Source: a virus. Taken from it: DNA of 64,000 nt. The notes under the pieces were generated by a model. It was given only the letters and a program-made list of their open reading frames with translations. It was not told the origin of the DNA and did not search any database. The translations under genes and the position numbers were made by a program. This document shows positions 51,309 through 58,220 of the stretch, piece after piece; the stretch's first letter is position 1; every line of letters begins with the position of its first letter. Location: positions 23,982 to 87,981 of the IMG/VR virus record IMGVR_UViG_3300020185_004330; one strand, given 5' to 3'.

Positions 51309-51806
51309 ATGCAGCAAGTATTAGTATTAAACAGCACATACCAGCCCATAAACGTAACAAGCTTATCCAGAGGTTTTAAGCTAGTTTTTAAAGGGAAGGC
51401 TGAAATACTAGAACACATCTCAAAAGAGCCTATTGTAACAGAAAGAAAAAGTTTTAAAAGACCTACAGTTATTAGGCTTTTAAAATACGTCTCTGTTCCT
51501 TTTAGAAAAGTTTATTTATGTAGACAAAATATATTTAGAAGAGATGATTTTCAGTGTCTGTACTGTGATAGCGAAAAGGACTTAACTATAGACCATGTAA
51601 TACCTAGTTCTAGAGGAGGTAATAACACTTGGCAAAATTTAGCAACATGTTGTAAACATTGTAACGAAACAAAGGACAACAAAACCCCAGAAGAAGCTAA
51701 TATGAATATGAGACATAAACCTTTTAGGCCTTCTTATTTATATTATGTTCAGAAATTTAAAAGAATACATAAATCATGGAATGTTTATGTTGGAATTAAG
51801 AGTTAA
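51309..51806 (+). CDS. HNH endonuclease
   Basis: 165 aa. HNH core CLYCDSEKDLTIDHVIPSSR, GGNNTWQNLATCCKHCNETK: two CxxC pairs that hold zinc around His-Asn-His. N-terminal VLVLNSTYQPINVTSLSRGF and KLVFKGKAEILE are typical of the free-standing HNH family widespread in bacteria and phages. Possibly a mobile homing endonuclease or a host-DNA nuclease. TATTTAT at 51296-51302 lies 6 nt before the ATG. Its stop overlaps the convergent GH16 gene by 4 nt. Confidence 0.9.
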   Translation: MQQVLVLNSTYQPINVTSLSRGFKLVFKGKAEILEHISKEPIVTERKSFKRPTVIRLLKYVSVPFRKVYLCRQNIFRRDDFQCLYCDSEKDLTIDHVIPSSRGGNNTWQNLATCCKHCNETKDNKTPEEANMNMRHKPFRPSYLYYVQKFKRIHKSWNVYVGIKS

Positions 51807-52669
51807 GACTTTTTATAAGCCCTAATATAATCTATTTCGTGATACGTTGGAAACGTAGCTTCATCTAGCTTCCTGTCTTCACCAGCATCTATCTGATTTC
51901 CTATAATGATGTGCATTGGATGCTTGAACTCTTCTATGGCTTTTGGGTTACTAAAAACTCTAATTAATATATTATCATAATATATTTTAAATCCTTTTTC
52001 ATTCCATTCTACTGCATACGTGTGAAAGCTTTTTGATATATTACTAACGTTATGACCCATCACTTTCATGTTTTTGTTCTCAGAAGTTCCCCAATGAAAG
52101 TTAGACTCGAAATTAACTAGACCCTTAACAGGTTTGCCAGTGTATGCTTCATATATATCTATCTCTGGCGGCCAAGCATGAGTAGACGCCATCCAAAATG
52201 CAGGCCAGTGACCTGGTTCTGAAGGCATTTTGCTTCTTATTTCAAAAAAACCGTACTTTTGTTCAAACGACTTAGAGCTATCTAGGTGCCCCACTCTATA
52301 GGGTATAGTATATGAACCATAATCCTCACCTTTCCAAGTCACATGATTTATTTTTATCGGATTTTTTTCAGCTTTTTGCTTTATTGTAGAGTCTGTAAAT
52401 TCAAACATATTGTCTCCACAATATTGTAATGGAGCTTTATTTTCTTCAATTATGCTACCTGGATGGTATCTTAATCCAAAATAATGGTCAGTTCTCCATT
52501 TTTTTTTATCTAATTTCTTATTGTTAAATTCGTCTTGAAAAGTTAATTTCCACCCTTTTTTATTAGAATCATTTTTAACACTTTTGAACCTATTAGAGTC
52601 AAACGCCAAATAGCACCATAACCTAACTTTTAAAAAAAAGTTGATTACAAAATCTCTCAACACCCACAT
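51803..52669 (-). CDS. Glycoside hydrolase family 16 (beta-glucanase/agarase type)
   Basis: 288 aa. The N-terminal ~25 residues are hydrophobic (LRDFVINFFLKVRLWCYLAF) and could anchor in a membrane or be a weak signal. Catalytic domain from ~40: GWKLTFQDEFNNKKLDKKKW, GHWPAFWMASTHAWPPEIDI with the EIDIYEAY motif (both catalytic Glu, Asp between), FHWGT, and FKIYYDNILIRVF. GH16 enzymes cleave beta-1,3/1,4-glucans and marine galactans (laminarin, agar, porphyran). In a phage this may degrade host exopolysaccharide during entry or release. Transcribed with the holin-like gene upstream. Confidence 0.88.
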   Translation of the reverse strand: MWVLRDFVINFFLKVRLWCYLAFDSNRFKSVKNDSNKKGWKLTFQDEFNNKKLDKKKWRTDHYFGLRYHPGSIIEENKAPLQYCGDNMFEFTDSTIKQKAEKNPIKINHVTWKGEDYGSYTIPYRVGHLDSSKSFEQKYGFFEIRSKMPSEPGHWPAFWMASTHAWPPEIDIYEAYTGKPVKGLVNFESNFHWGTSENKNMKVMGHNVSNISKSFHTYAVEWNEKGFKIYYDNILIRVFSNPKAIEEFKHPMHIIIGNQIDAGEDRKLDEATFPTYHEIDYIRAYKKS

Positions 52670-52684
52670 ATATATAATTTGATT

Positions 52685-52900
52685 TTACTTATCTTCGTTA
52701 TTAAATATACCTCCAACCGTTCTAAGTCCAACCAAGGTACACCCAGCCACTAGAATAGAATTGAACAATTCTTTTCCAACATCATAAAAGTGAAAGCCAT
52801 CTAAAATATAAGTTGCAGCACATAGTGCCAAAAATATATTGCCCCAAAACTTTTTGCTTGATACTTTTCCACCCTTTTTTTCTGTGAATAAATCTTTCAT
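52685..52900 (-). CDS. Small membrane protein, holin candidate
   Basis: 71 aa. Basic N-terminus KKGGKVSSKKFWGNIFLALC leading into two membrane helices (NIFLALCAATYILDGF and FNSILVAGCTLVGLRTV), acidic end NNEDK. Size, topology and position (near the GH24 lysozyme at 53035-54045 and directly upstream of the GH16 gene) suggest a holin that would let lysis enzymes reach the cell wall. No conserved family seen, so this is inferred. Confidence 0.55.
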   Translation of the reverse strand: MKDLFTEKKGGKVSSKKFWGNIFLALCAATYILDGFHFYDVGKELFNSILVAGCTLVGLRTVGGIFNNEDK

Positions 52901-52921
52901 AATATTATTTTTAATTAAAAG

Positions 52922-52995
52922 TGGAGGATATCGGAGTCGAACCGATGACCTCCTGCGTGCAAGGCAGGCGCTCTAGCCAGCTGAGCTAATCCCCC
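52922..52995 (-). tRNA. tRNA-Ala (anticodon UGC)
   Basis: 74 nt on the minus strand: acceptor GGGGGAT/ATCCTCC (one G-U), D arm TAGCTCAGCTGGCTAGAGC, anticodon stem CCTGC/GCAGG with loop CTTGCAC (anticodon TGC), T arm ATCGG-TTCGACT-CCGAT, discriminator A, CCA not encoded. It pairs conceptually with the phage mini-AlaRS (10909-11751); the identity element G3-U70 of tRNA-Ala is present (third acceptor pair G-T). Confidence 0.92.
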
Positions 52996-53034
52996 ATCTT
53001 AAGTTCTATAATAAATATCATAAAAAATAATATA

Positions 53035-54045
53035 TTATATTATTCCTGCTAATTTTTTCAGCCTTTTTTTATGGCCTTCAGATATTATATTTTTCGATTT
53101 TTCAGCATCAATGACTAAAGGGTTAAACTCTAAAGACTTACCGAACATTTCAGATTCCTTTTTTCTTCTTTTGATATGACCTGGGTAACTTACGTTTGTG
53201 GATAATATTCTTTCTTTAGCTTCTTCGTAATTTCCTTTTTTGACTAGTTGTATGAAATCGCTACCTCTAAATCCACCCCTTCCCATGTTAAATGCCATGG
53301 AAACCATTGCATCGTACATGTCTTGGTCTACATAAAAAGGTATGTTTTTACCTTTCCATTCTTCAAAAACACTTTTTACTGCTTTTTCAGCACTATTTAA
53401 ATCTTTACTCAAAAGTTCTTCAGCTTCTTCTTTAGTTATTGTATCTCCAGCTTTAAATTTTGAATTACTTTTACTTTCAGCATGCCCCCAGCCAATGGTT
53501 ATCATGCCATCTCCCAAATCATAAGCAACTAAAACTGGTTTTCCTTTAAATTTTGCAGAACCCTCTTCTTTTTTTGTGAAATCAACTAATGAATCTGACA
53601 CAGAGTTAGGCATGTAACTTAAAATCGCCTCTTCTTCATTTTCTTCAGAATCTAAATCTAAAACCTCACTAGATTCACCTTCTTCGTTATTTATTTTTAA
53701 GTCCAACTTAATTATTTCAATTTCATCATCTAGCCCCGAATTATTATTGGATGCATAATCATAAAGTTGAGAGTAGCCCATTATACCAGCCAAAGACATA
53801 AAGGCGTATTTTAAAATTTTTAATTTTATTTTTTTAGGTATATTTTTAATTTTTTTAAACAGTATATTTAAATATTGTTTTGCTTGCTCTTTGGTTTTCA
53901 CGCTCATAGTAGAGTCTTTAACTTTTTTCTCTGTTAAATCCCATTCGTAAGTTGGAGAAGGTTCTTCAGAACTTTCTTTATATACACTTTTTATGGCCTC
54001 AGATATGAGAAATTCTATCTCTATTATATTAGATTCATTTAGCAT
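53035..54045 (-). CDS. GH24 (T4-type) lysozyme with membrane segment and packaging-like tags
   Basis: 336 aa from ATG 54045; a longer reading has an unlikely N-terminus and would cover the terminator. N-terminal ESNIIEIEFLISEAIKSVYK is tag-like (I-S-E). Residues ~75-100 are hydrophobic (LKYAFMSLAGIMGYS). The lysozyme domain (~145-315) has FTKKEEGSAKF (catalytic Glu), MITIGWGHAE (T4L Gly-x-Gly-H pattern), YDAMVSMAFNMGRGGF, then GHIKRRKKESEMF. C-terminus ISEGHKKRLKKLAGII is the LAG tag. TATTTAT (minus, 54050-54056) 4 nt upstream. Hydrolyses peptidoglycan; endolysin or virion lysin. Confidence 0.85.
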   Translation of the reverse strand: MLNESNIIEIEFLISEAIKSVYKESSEEPSPTYEWDLTEKKVKDSTMSVKTKEQAKQYLNILFKKIKNIPKKIKLKILKYAFMSLAGIMGYSQLYDYASNNNSGLDDEIEIIKLDLKINNEEGESSEVLDLDSEENEEEAILSYMPNSVSDSLVDFTKKEEGSAKFKGKPVLVAYDLGDGMITIGWGHAESKSNSKFKAGDTITKEEAEELLSKDLNSAEKAVKSVFEEWKGKNIPFYVDQDMYDAMVSMAFNMGRGGFRGSDFIQLVKKGNYEEAKERILSTNVSYPGHIKRRKKESEMFGKSLEFNPLVIDAEKSKNIISEGHKKRLKKLAGII

Positions 54046-54066
54046 GTAAATAAATAGTTTTAAAAA

Positions 54067-54133
54067 ATAAGACCACTTATAGTAGCGAGCTTTAAGTGGT
54101 CTATGCAACCGAGGTTACAACGGTCCTAACCGT
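54067..54133 (-). terminator. Terminator and two small hairpins between tagged genes
   Basis: On the minus strand: ACGGT/ACCGT (54120-54133), AACC-GA-GGTT (54107-54116), then a 9-bp stem GACCACTTA/TAAGTGGTC (54071-54101) followed by TTATTTTTT. The last is an intrinsic terminator for the 54144-54578 gene. A TATTTAT box (54050-54056) follows directly and precedes the lysozyme start, so it probably serves as that gene's promoter. Confidence 0.7.
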
Positions 54134-54143
54134 ATTTTAAATG

Positions 54144-54578
54144 TTATGGGTATTGAAATTCAATATCAATAGATTTATAATCATTATTTATTGATACCTC
54201 TGTTGGGTAAAGGCTGTTTGAATTTTCTTTTTTTTCTATGTTCAACTTAAACCCTTCAAAACTATCGCCGTCAATAATGCCTGAGCCAAAGTCATAAACT
54301 TTTTCAATATTTTCCAATTCATCCTCCCATGAATCTTCTGTTCCTCTATATACTTCAGAGTTTAAAGTCAATTTATGAATGTTAGGCTTTAATACACTGA
54401 ATCCATATGTCTTTTCGTCAGTAAATAAGCTCCATTCTACCGTTGCAGTGGCGTCTCCAAAATAATCGTTTGGCCCCAGCACATCTTTCATATATAAATG
54501 TAAATTTACTTTTGTCACATACGTTTCTGAACCCGAACTTAATGCTTCTCTTATTATTTTCCTAATTTCATGCTTCAT
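54144..54578 (-). CDS. Tagged small protein
   Basis: 144 aa. N-terminal tag MKHEIRKIIREALSSGSETY: amphipathic helix and I-R-E-A like the T4 internal-protein targeting sequence. The rest is beta-rich, with VNLHLYMKDVLGPNDYFGDA and SINNDYKSIDIEFQYP. TATTTAT on the minus strand (54583-54589) 4 nt upstream of the ATG; a terminator follows. Hence one gene per transcript, consistent with a late, individually expressed virion protein. Function unknown. Confidence 0.55.
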   Translation of the reverse strand: MKHEIRKIIREALSSGSETYVTKVNLHLYMKDVLGPNDYFGDATATVEWSLFTDEKTYGFSVLKPNIHKLTLNSEVYRGTEDSWEDELENIEKVYDFGSGIIDGDSFEGFKLNIEKKENSNSLYPTEVSINNDYKSIDIEFQYP

Positions 54579-54648
54579 GTTAATAAATATAATTAATTTT
54601 TATTTAATTTGTAATTATTTATTGTTATATTAGATTAGAAAAATAATT

Positions 54649-55047
54649 ATGAGTAATTTAAAAGATAAAATATCAGAAGACTTCATGAAAGCATTTAAGG
54701 CTAAAGATATGGATAAAAAGAACTTTCTTGGCGTAGTTAAGGGGGAGATTCAATTGCAAGAAGGTAGGGGAATAGATTCTACTGATGAAAATGTTTTAAA
54801 AGTTTTGAAAAAAATAGAAAAGTCTTTAAAACAAACAAATACCGAAGAAGCAACAAAGGAGCTTAGTTATATAGAAAAATATCTACCATCACAAATGAGT
54901 GAAGGCAAAATAAAAGAAATTATTCTCGAATACACAAATTCTGGAATGGTTAATATTGGTCAAATAATGGGCAAATTTAATAAAGAACACAAAGGTAAGG
55001 CTGATAACAAATTGGTTTCTGAAATAGTTAAATCCATTCTTAATTAA
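54649..55047 (+). CDS. YqeY-like (GatB/YqeY domain) protein
   Basis: 132 aa. LKDKISEDFMKAFKAKDMDK, FLGVVKGEIQLQEGRG, then NTEEATKELSYIEKYLPSQM and IGQIMGKFNKEHKGKADNKL: the YqeY/GatB C-terminal-like layout (..'E...l..YLPsQmse..i', 'mGk.Mg......gkad...vs..vk..L'). YqeY resembles the tRNA-interacting tail of the GatB amidotransferase subunit; function in bacteria unclear. A phage copy, in a genome with tRNAs and an AlaRS-like protein, suggests a tRNA-linked role. Next gene begins 1 nt later. Confidence 0.85.
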   Translation: MSNLKDKISEDFMKAFKAKDMDKKNFLGVVKGEIQLQEGRGIDSTDENVLKVLKKIEKSLKQTNTEEATKELSYIEKYLPSQMSEGKIKEIILEYTNSGMVNIGQIMGKFNKEHKGKADNKLVSEIVKSILN

Positions 55048-55347
55048 TTGAGTCATCCGTATAAATATAATAAATACAGCAATCCTAACTTAGAGTGGGA
55101 AAGAAAGCTTATTTTATATTGTAACTTTATTTCAGATAGACTTAAAAGTTATTTGGCAAAAAAGAATATGACAACAAAAGAGTTGTCTAAAAAAATTGAT
55201 ATTTCACACGAAAGTGCTAAATTGATGCTAGATGATGTTTATGTGTATAATTTTAACTTAGAGGAAATGAGCAAATTAGACCTTTTGTTTGAGGGTCATT
55301 ATGATGTTTATGAAAAAAAGATTTTAATAGAAAAGTTAAACATTTAG
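55048..55347 (+). CDS. Helix-turn-helix (Xre-like) protein
   Basis: 99 aa, TTG start directly after the YqeY stop. A helix-turn-helix is visible as MTTKELSKKIDISHESAKLM, with a short LDDVYVYNFNLEEMSKL afterwards. N-terminal ~40 residues are Asn/Tyr-rich. C-terminus KKILIEKLNI resembles the LLIEKY peptide repeated downstream. A small DNA-binding regulator; target unknown. Convergent with the next gene (4-nt overlap). Confidence 0.6.
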   Translation: MSHPYKYNKYSNPNLEWERKLILYCNFISDRLKSYLAKKNMTTKELSKKIDISHESAKLMLDDVYVYNFNLEEMSKLDLLFEGHYDVYEKKILIEKLNI

Positions 55348-56069
55348 TTAGAACCGCTATAGTTTTTTCTTGGCTCCATTTTTTCATAAAAACCTTCTTT
55401 AGAACCTTTCCAATCCCAAGGCAATCCATGTTCTATGTTGTATTCCAATTGACTGTCAGAAACGCCTTTAAGCTTAAGTAGTGCCTTTTTCAATAAAGGT
55501 ATATTATCTTTTGATAAAGATTCAGATATTACATCTCTAACAATAATTCTTATTGATTCATTTATTTTAAAACCTTCTGAATCAATCGCCTTTAAATATG
55601 AAGTTGAATCCTTTTGATACCTAGCCAGCTCCTTTAATTCATCTCTTAATTCATCGTCTAACTCAGTCAAGTCAGATGTAGTGCTTTCATAATCTTCCAA
55701 GCCTTTTCCTATAGTTAAATAATCTAAGTTGTCATTTATGTATTCATATAAAATATATTCATCCAGTTCCCAATCTCCCAATTCTTCTTCAGGCATTCCA
55801 TCTTCATCAAAGTCAACGCTTAAAATGCTCCTTGTTGCATAAGGCTCTAATTCACCTTTGTCTAAAAGATAAATGTTAAATATATATTTTTTACCAGATG
55901 ATTTATCTTGCAAAATAGCCATTTCGTTGTTATCACTAAATATTACATCCATTTTGTATTCTTTAGCCTCTTTTCCTTTTTTTTCATTTTCACCATCTCT
56001 CCAAGGCGCATTAGACATATGTTCCGCACCTAGGGGTAAATTGCTATTATTTTCTTCTATTTTTTTCAT
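55344..56069 (-). CDS. Acidic tagged protein
   Basis: 241 aa. N-terminal region PLGAEHMSNAPWRDGENEKK, acidic middle (YEYINDNLDYLTIGKG, DLTELDDELRDELKELARYQ), then an internal tag SIRIIVRDVISESLSKDNIP and a C-terminal GLPWDWKGSKEGFYEKMEPR. Tag-like helix contains I-S-E. The first residues and 'APW' style are seen in other phage proteins near head genes. Function unknown. Confidence 0.5.
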   Translation of the reverse strand: MKKIEENNSNLPLGAEHMSNAPWRDGENEKKGKEAKEYKMDVIFSDNNEMAILQDKSSGKKYIFNIYLLDKGELEPYATRSILSVDFDEDGMPEEELGDWELDEYILYEYINDNLDYLTIGKGLEDYESTTSDLTELDDELRDELKELARYQKDSTSYLKAIDSEGFKINESIRIIVRDVISESLSKDNIPLLKKALLKLKGVSDSQLEYNIEHGLPWDWKGSKEGFYEKMEPRKNYSGSN

Positions 56070-56075
56070 AATAAT

Positions 56076-56213
56076 CTATCTTCCTTGACCTCTATATTTT
56101 TTTTTGTAATTCTTAGCATTCTTAGACCTAGATGTTTTGTTTTTAGAATGAATACCTGGTCTCTTTTTTCTCATTATACCAAGGTTGTTACTAGATGATT
56201 TTGATTTTGCCAT
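56076..56213 (-). CDS. Small very basic protein
   Basis: 45 aa from ATG 56213: MAKSKSSSNNLGIMRKKRPG followed by IHSKNKTSRSKNAKNYKKKY and a terminal RGQGR. About one third Lys/Arg. This short basic 'RPGxHSKxxxSKxKxxKxYKKxYRGQGR' type is familiar from Bacteroidetes phages. Possibly nucleic acid binding or a DNA-compacting virion peptide. Six bases separate its stop from the start of the 55344-56069 gene, so the two are probably cotranscribed. Confidence 0.6.
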   Translation of the reverse strand: MAKSKSSSNNLGIMRKKRPGIHSKNKTSRSKNAKNYKKKYRGQGR

Positions 56214-56292
56214 TTTAATTTTAATTGTTAATAATAAATATGAAAAAATTTCATTTATTGACTTTGGTGAACAATTTTCTTATCTTGCATAA

Positions 56293-56622
56293 ATGACTAA
56301 AAGTCTTTTGATAGAAAAGTACGAACATTTGTCTCTTAATTTAGCTTCTGTTCAAGTAACAGGAGAATGTAGAACCTTAAGAGTGGCTTGGACTCCTGTG
56401 TTTACTCAAGATTTAGACTATTATACTCAAATAACAAATAGTTATGAGCATGAAGAGCCTGAGAATGTATATAAAAAGATATTATTAATTGAAAAGTATG
56501 TACCAAAAAAACTTACTGGATTTGATACTGAAGCTGAGCTAACAGATATACTATCAAGACAATTAGCTCAAGAAATTGATAGAGAAATCTTATGTAATTT
56601 AACAAACTTAGAGAATGAGTGA
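56293..56622 (+). pseudogene. Fragment resembling T4 gp23-type major capsid protein, with inserted LLIEKY peptide
   Basis: 109 aa. RTLRVAWTPVFTQDLDYYTQ plus FDTEAELTDILSRQLAQEID and REILCNL match the gp23 segment around 'RxLKA.(Y/W)T.E..QDLrA.HG(I/M)DA.AEL..IL..EI..EINREI'. In an intact capsid protein 'QDL' and the 'D(A/T)EAEL' segment are only about 8 residues apart. Here about 30 residues, including KILLIEKYVPKKLTG, separate them. The ORF also begins MTKSLLIEKYEHL. Length (gp23 about 520 aa) shows it is a remnant or a truncated relative, not the functional capsid gene. Confidence 0.6.
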
Positions 56623-56763
56623 TTTATTTGAAGCACCAATAGGTACATTGTTTTATATGGACTATAATAGTAATTCAATTCAAATAAAAGAATGCTATTA
56701 ATTGAAAGAAGAAAAAGAAAAAGAAGACTAGAAAATGAAGTTGGAAAAAAAATTTATAGATAG
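56615..56763 (+). other. Short ORFs in capsid-protein debris
   Basis: ATG 56615-56701 would encode a 28-aa peptide (DLFEAPIGTLFYMDYNSNSI) and ATG 56692-56763 a 23-aa peptide starting MLLIERRKRKRRLENEV. Both are overlapping, and the second again carries the LLIE sequence. I take them as decayed coding sequence rather than genes. Confidence 0.4.
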
Positions 56764-56980
56764 CTGGATTAATACATACAAAAGAACTTTATTAATTGAA
56801 AAGTATGTTGAACATAATGTTCGAGTTTTAGAAACTGATTTCACTGTTTTAGGTTATGACTTAATCACATCTGGTTCAACTATAATCGGAATTAGCTCTA
56901 GAGCAGTCGGCGGCCCAATTAATGAGCCCATCAATATAGAGAATGTAGAACATATGAGAAATAATTTTGGTGATGTGTAA
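56735..56980 (+). pseudogene. Capsid-region remnant with LLIEKY motif
   Basis: 81 aa. Begins KLEKKFIDSWINTYKRTLLI and continues EKYVEHNVRVLETDFTVLGY; C-terminus GGPINEPINIENVEHMRNNF. No known domain. It shares the ~25-bp segment AAAGAAC-TTATTAATTGAAAAGTATGT-like with the sequences at 56487 and 56690. It probably represents another part of the same damaged locus. A short functional protein cannot be ruled out. Confidence 0.4.
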
Positions 56981-57031
56981 TATTTTTGAATAATTTACGT
57001 TTATATAAAACAACGATTAAAACAATAAATC

Positions 57032-57379
57032 ATGAGCTTAACACAAAAGGAAAAAGATATAATTCAAGAAAGAGTAGAAAATATGACATCTAAACAAAGA
57101 AGTCGTAGAATGGATAGGTTAGTAAATGAATCTATAGTTAAGAGTGTCTTTGTGCATGTTGTTTTGTTGTTATATATAATTGTATCCTTGTACATAAAAC
57201 AAAACTATGAAATTAATAGCCTTATATATATAGTTTTAATTGGGGTAGGCATTTTTTGGACTTACGGTTGTATGTTGACGTTTCAAGCATATTTGTTTTT
57301 TAAGAGCGCAAAAAATTTATCTAATTCATTTGGCTCAAGCATAAAAGATGGCATTGATTTTTTAGATTCAAATGAATAA
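57032..57379 (+). CDS. Two-TM membrane protein
   Basis: 115 aa. N-terminal cytoplasmic helix (EKDIIQERVENMTSKQRSRR), membrane helices VFVHVVLLLYIIVSLYIK and LIYIVLIGVGIFWTYGCM, then FQAYLFFKSAKNLSNSF: a 2TM-type domain protein with an amphipathic end. The resemblance to bacterial '2TM domain' proteins is loose. Terminator follows. Confidence 0.6.
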   Translation: MSLTQKEKDIIQERVENMTSKQRSRRMDRLVNESIVKSVFVHVVLLLYIIVSLYIKQNYEINSLIYIVLIGVGIFWTYGCMLTFQAYLFFKSAKNLSNSFGSSIKDGIDFLDSNE

Positions 57380-57395
57380 TTTTATTTAAAAACAC

Positions 57396-57432
57396 AAAAA
57401 AAGCGACTCTAATAATTAGGTCGCTTTTTTTT
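57396..57432. terminator. Bidirectional terminator
   Basis: AAAAAAAGCGAC-tctaataattag-GTCGCTTTTTTTT: 5-bp GC stem extended by A-T pairs, with A runs before and T runs after, between convergent genes ending at 57379 and 57448. Confidence 0.8.
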
Positions 57433-57447
57433 ATTTATTTAACTATT

Positions 57448-58218
57448 TTATCCTATTTTTTCTATTTCAGAAATGATTTTATTTGCTTGAATTTGTAATT
57501 CTTTTATTTTCTCATTTCTTGAAGCTTCTTCTTTGAAAATCCTTCTAATTTCACTTTCACTAATAGGTTCATTGCTTTCTGTAAACTTACCACTTACACC
57601 AGCTAATTTCCTGTCTTTATATGCTGCAGCCAATGTAGGTTTTCCTTTCAAGTCTACGATTCTAATATCTTGTTTGGCAACATCTAATCCATCCCATTTA
57701 TTTTTAGGAGTTAATACATTATCAACAAAAGATTGAACTCTTGATTTTAAATCAGCCTTTTCTTCATCAGTCAAGTCTCTAACAACTTGACCAGTGGTTA
57801 ATTTGTCTAAACCTTTCCATTCTATCATTTGACCTTTATCTATTTCAGCTTCAACAGCTTTCTTAGCAAGAACTATAGCTTCTTCACCTTTCTTTGGGTC
57901 TTTTTTAAACATGCTCATTAAACCTTCTTCAACACCTTCATTTTCTTCAATGCCTTCGTTTTCTTCAACACCTTCGTTTTCTTCAATGCCTTCGTTTTCT
58001 TCAACACCTTCATTTTCTTCAATGCCTTCATTTTCTTCAACACCTTCATTTTCTTCAATGCCTTCGTTTTCTTCAACACCTTCGTTTTCTTCCATAGAGT
58101 AGTTTTCATTCAATTCTTGTTGAATTCTTTCTTTTTCAGAATTTAAAGATTGAATTTTTAAAAATCTATCTGCCTCTTCTTTTATTATTTGATTAAGCTC
58201 TTGTTTTGAAATTTTCAT
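57448..58218 (-). CDS. Tagged acidic repeat protein
   Basis: 256 aa. N-terminal tag MKISKQELNQIIKEEADRFL (I-K-E). Residues ~45-98 are nine EENEGV/EENEGI hexapeptides. The C-terminal half includes EEAIVLAKKAVEAEIDKGQM and LTTGQVVRDLTDEEKADLKS, and a second tag-like helix SESEIRRIFKEEASRNEKIK. The repeat length could vary by slippage (18-nt units). It is cotranscribed with the next tagged gene (2-nt gap). Function unknown. Confidence 0.55.
   Translation of the reverse strand: MKISKQELNQIIKEEADRFLKIQSLNSEKERIQQELNENYSMEENEGVEENEGIEENEGVEENEGIEENEGVEENEGIEENEGVEENEGIEENEGVEEGLMSMFKKDPKKGEEAIVLAKKAVEAEIDKGQMIEWKGLDKLTTGQVVRDLTDEEKADLKSRVQSFVDNVLTPKNKWDGLDVAKQDIRIVDLKGKPTLAAAYKDRKLAGVSGKFTESNEPISESEIRRIFKEEASRNEKIKELQIQANKIISEIEKIG
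57928..58093. repeat. 18-bp tandem repeat (EENEGV/EENEGI)
   Basis: About nine copies of an 18-nt unit, alternating V and I forms (36-nt higher-order unit), within the 57448-58218 gene; the longer unit is nearly perfect. Confidence 0.9.
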
Positions 58219-58220
58219 GA

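Noticed and set aside
57911-58102. Plus-strand and second minus-strand frames over the EENEG repeat
   Set aside because: Repeats are open in several frames; only the frame of the tagged protein has sensible flanking sequence.
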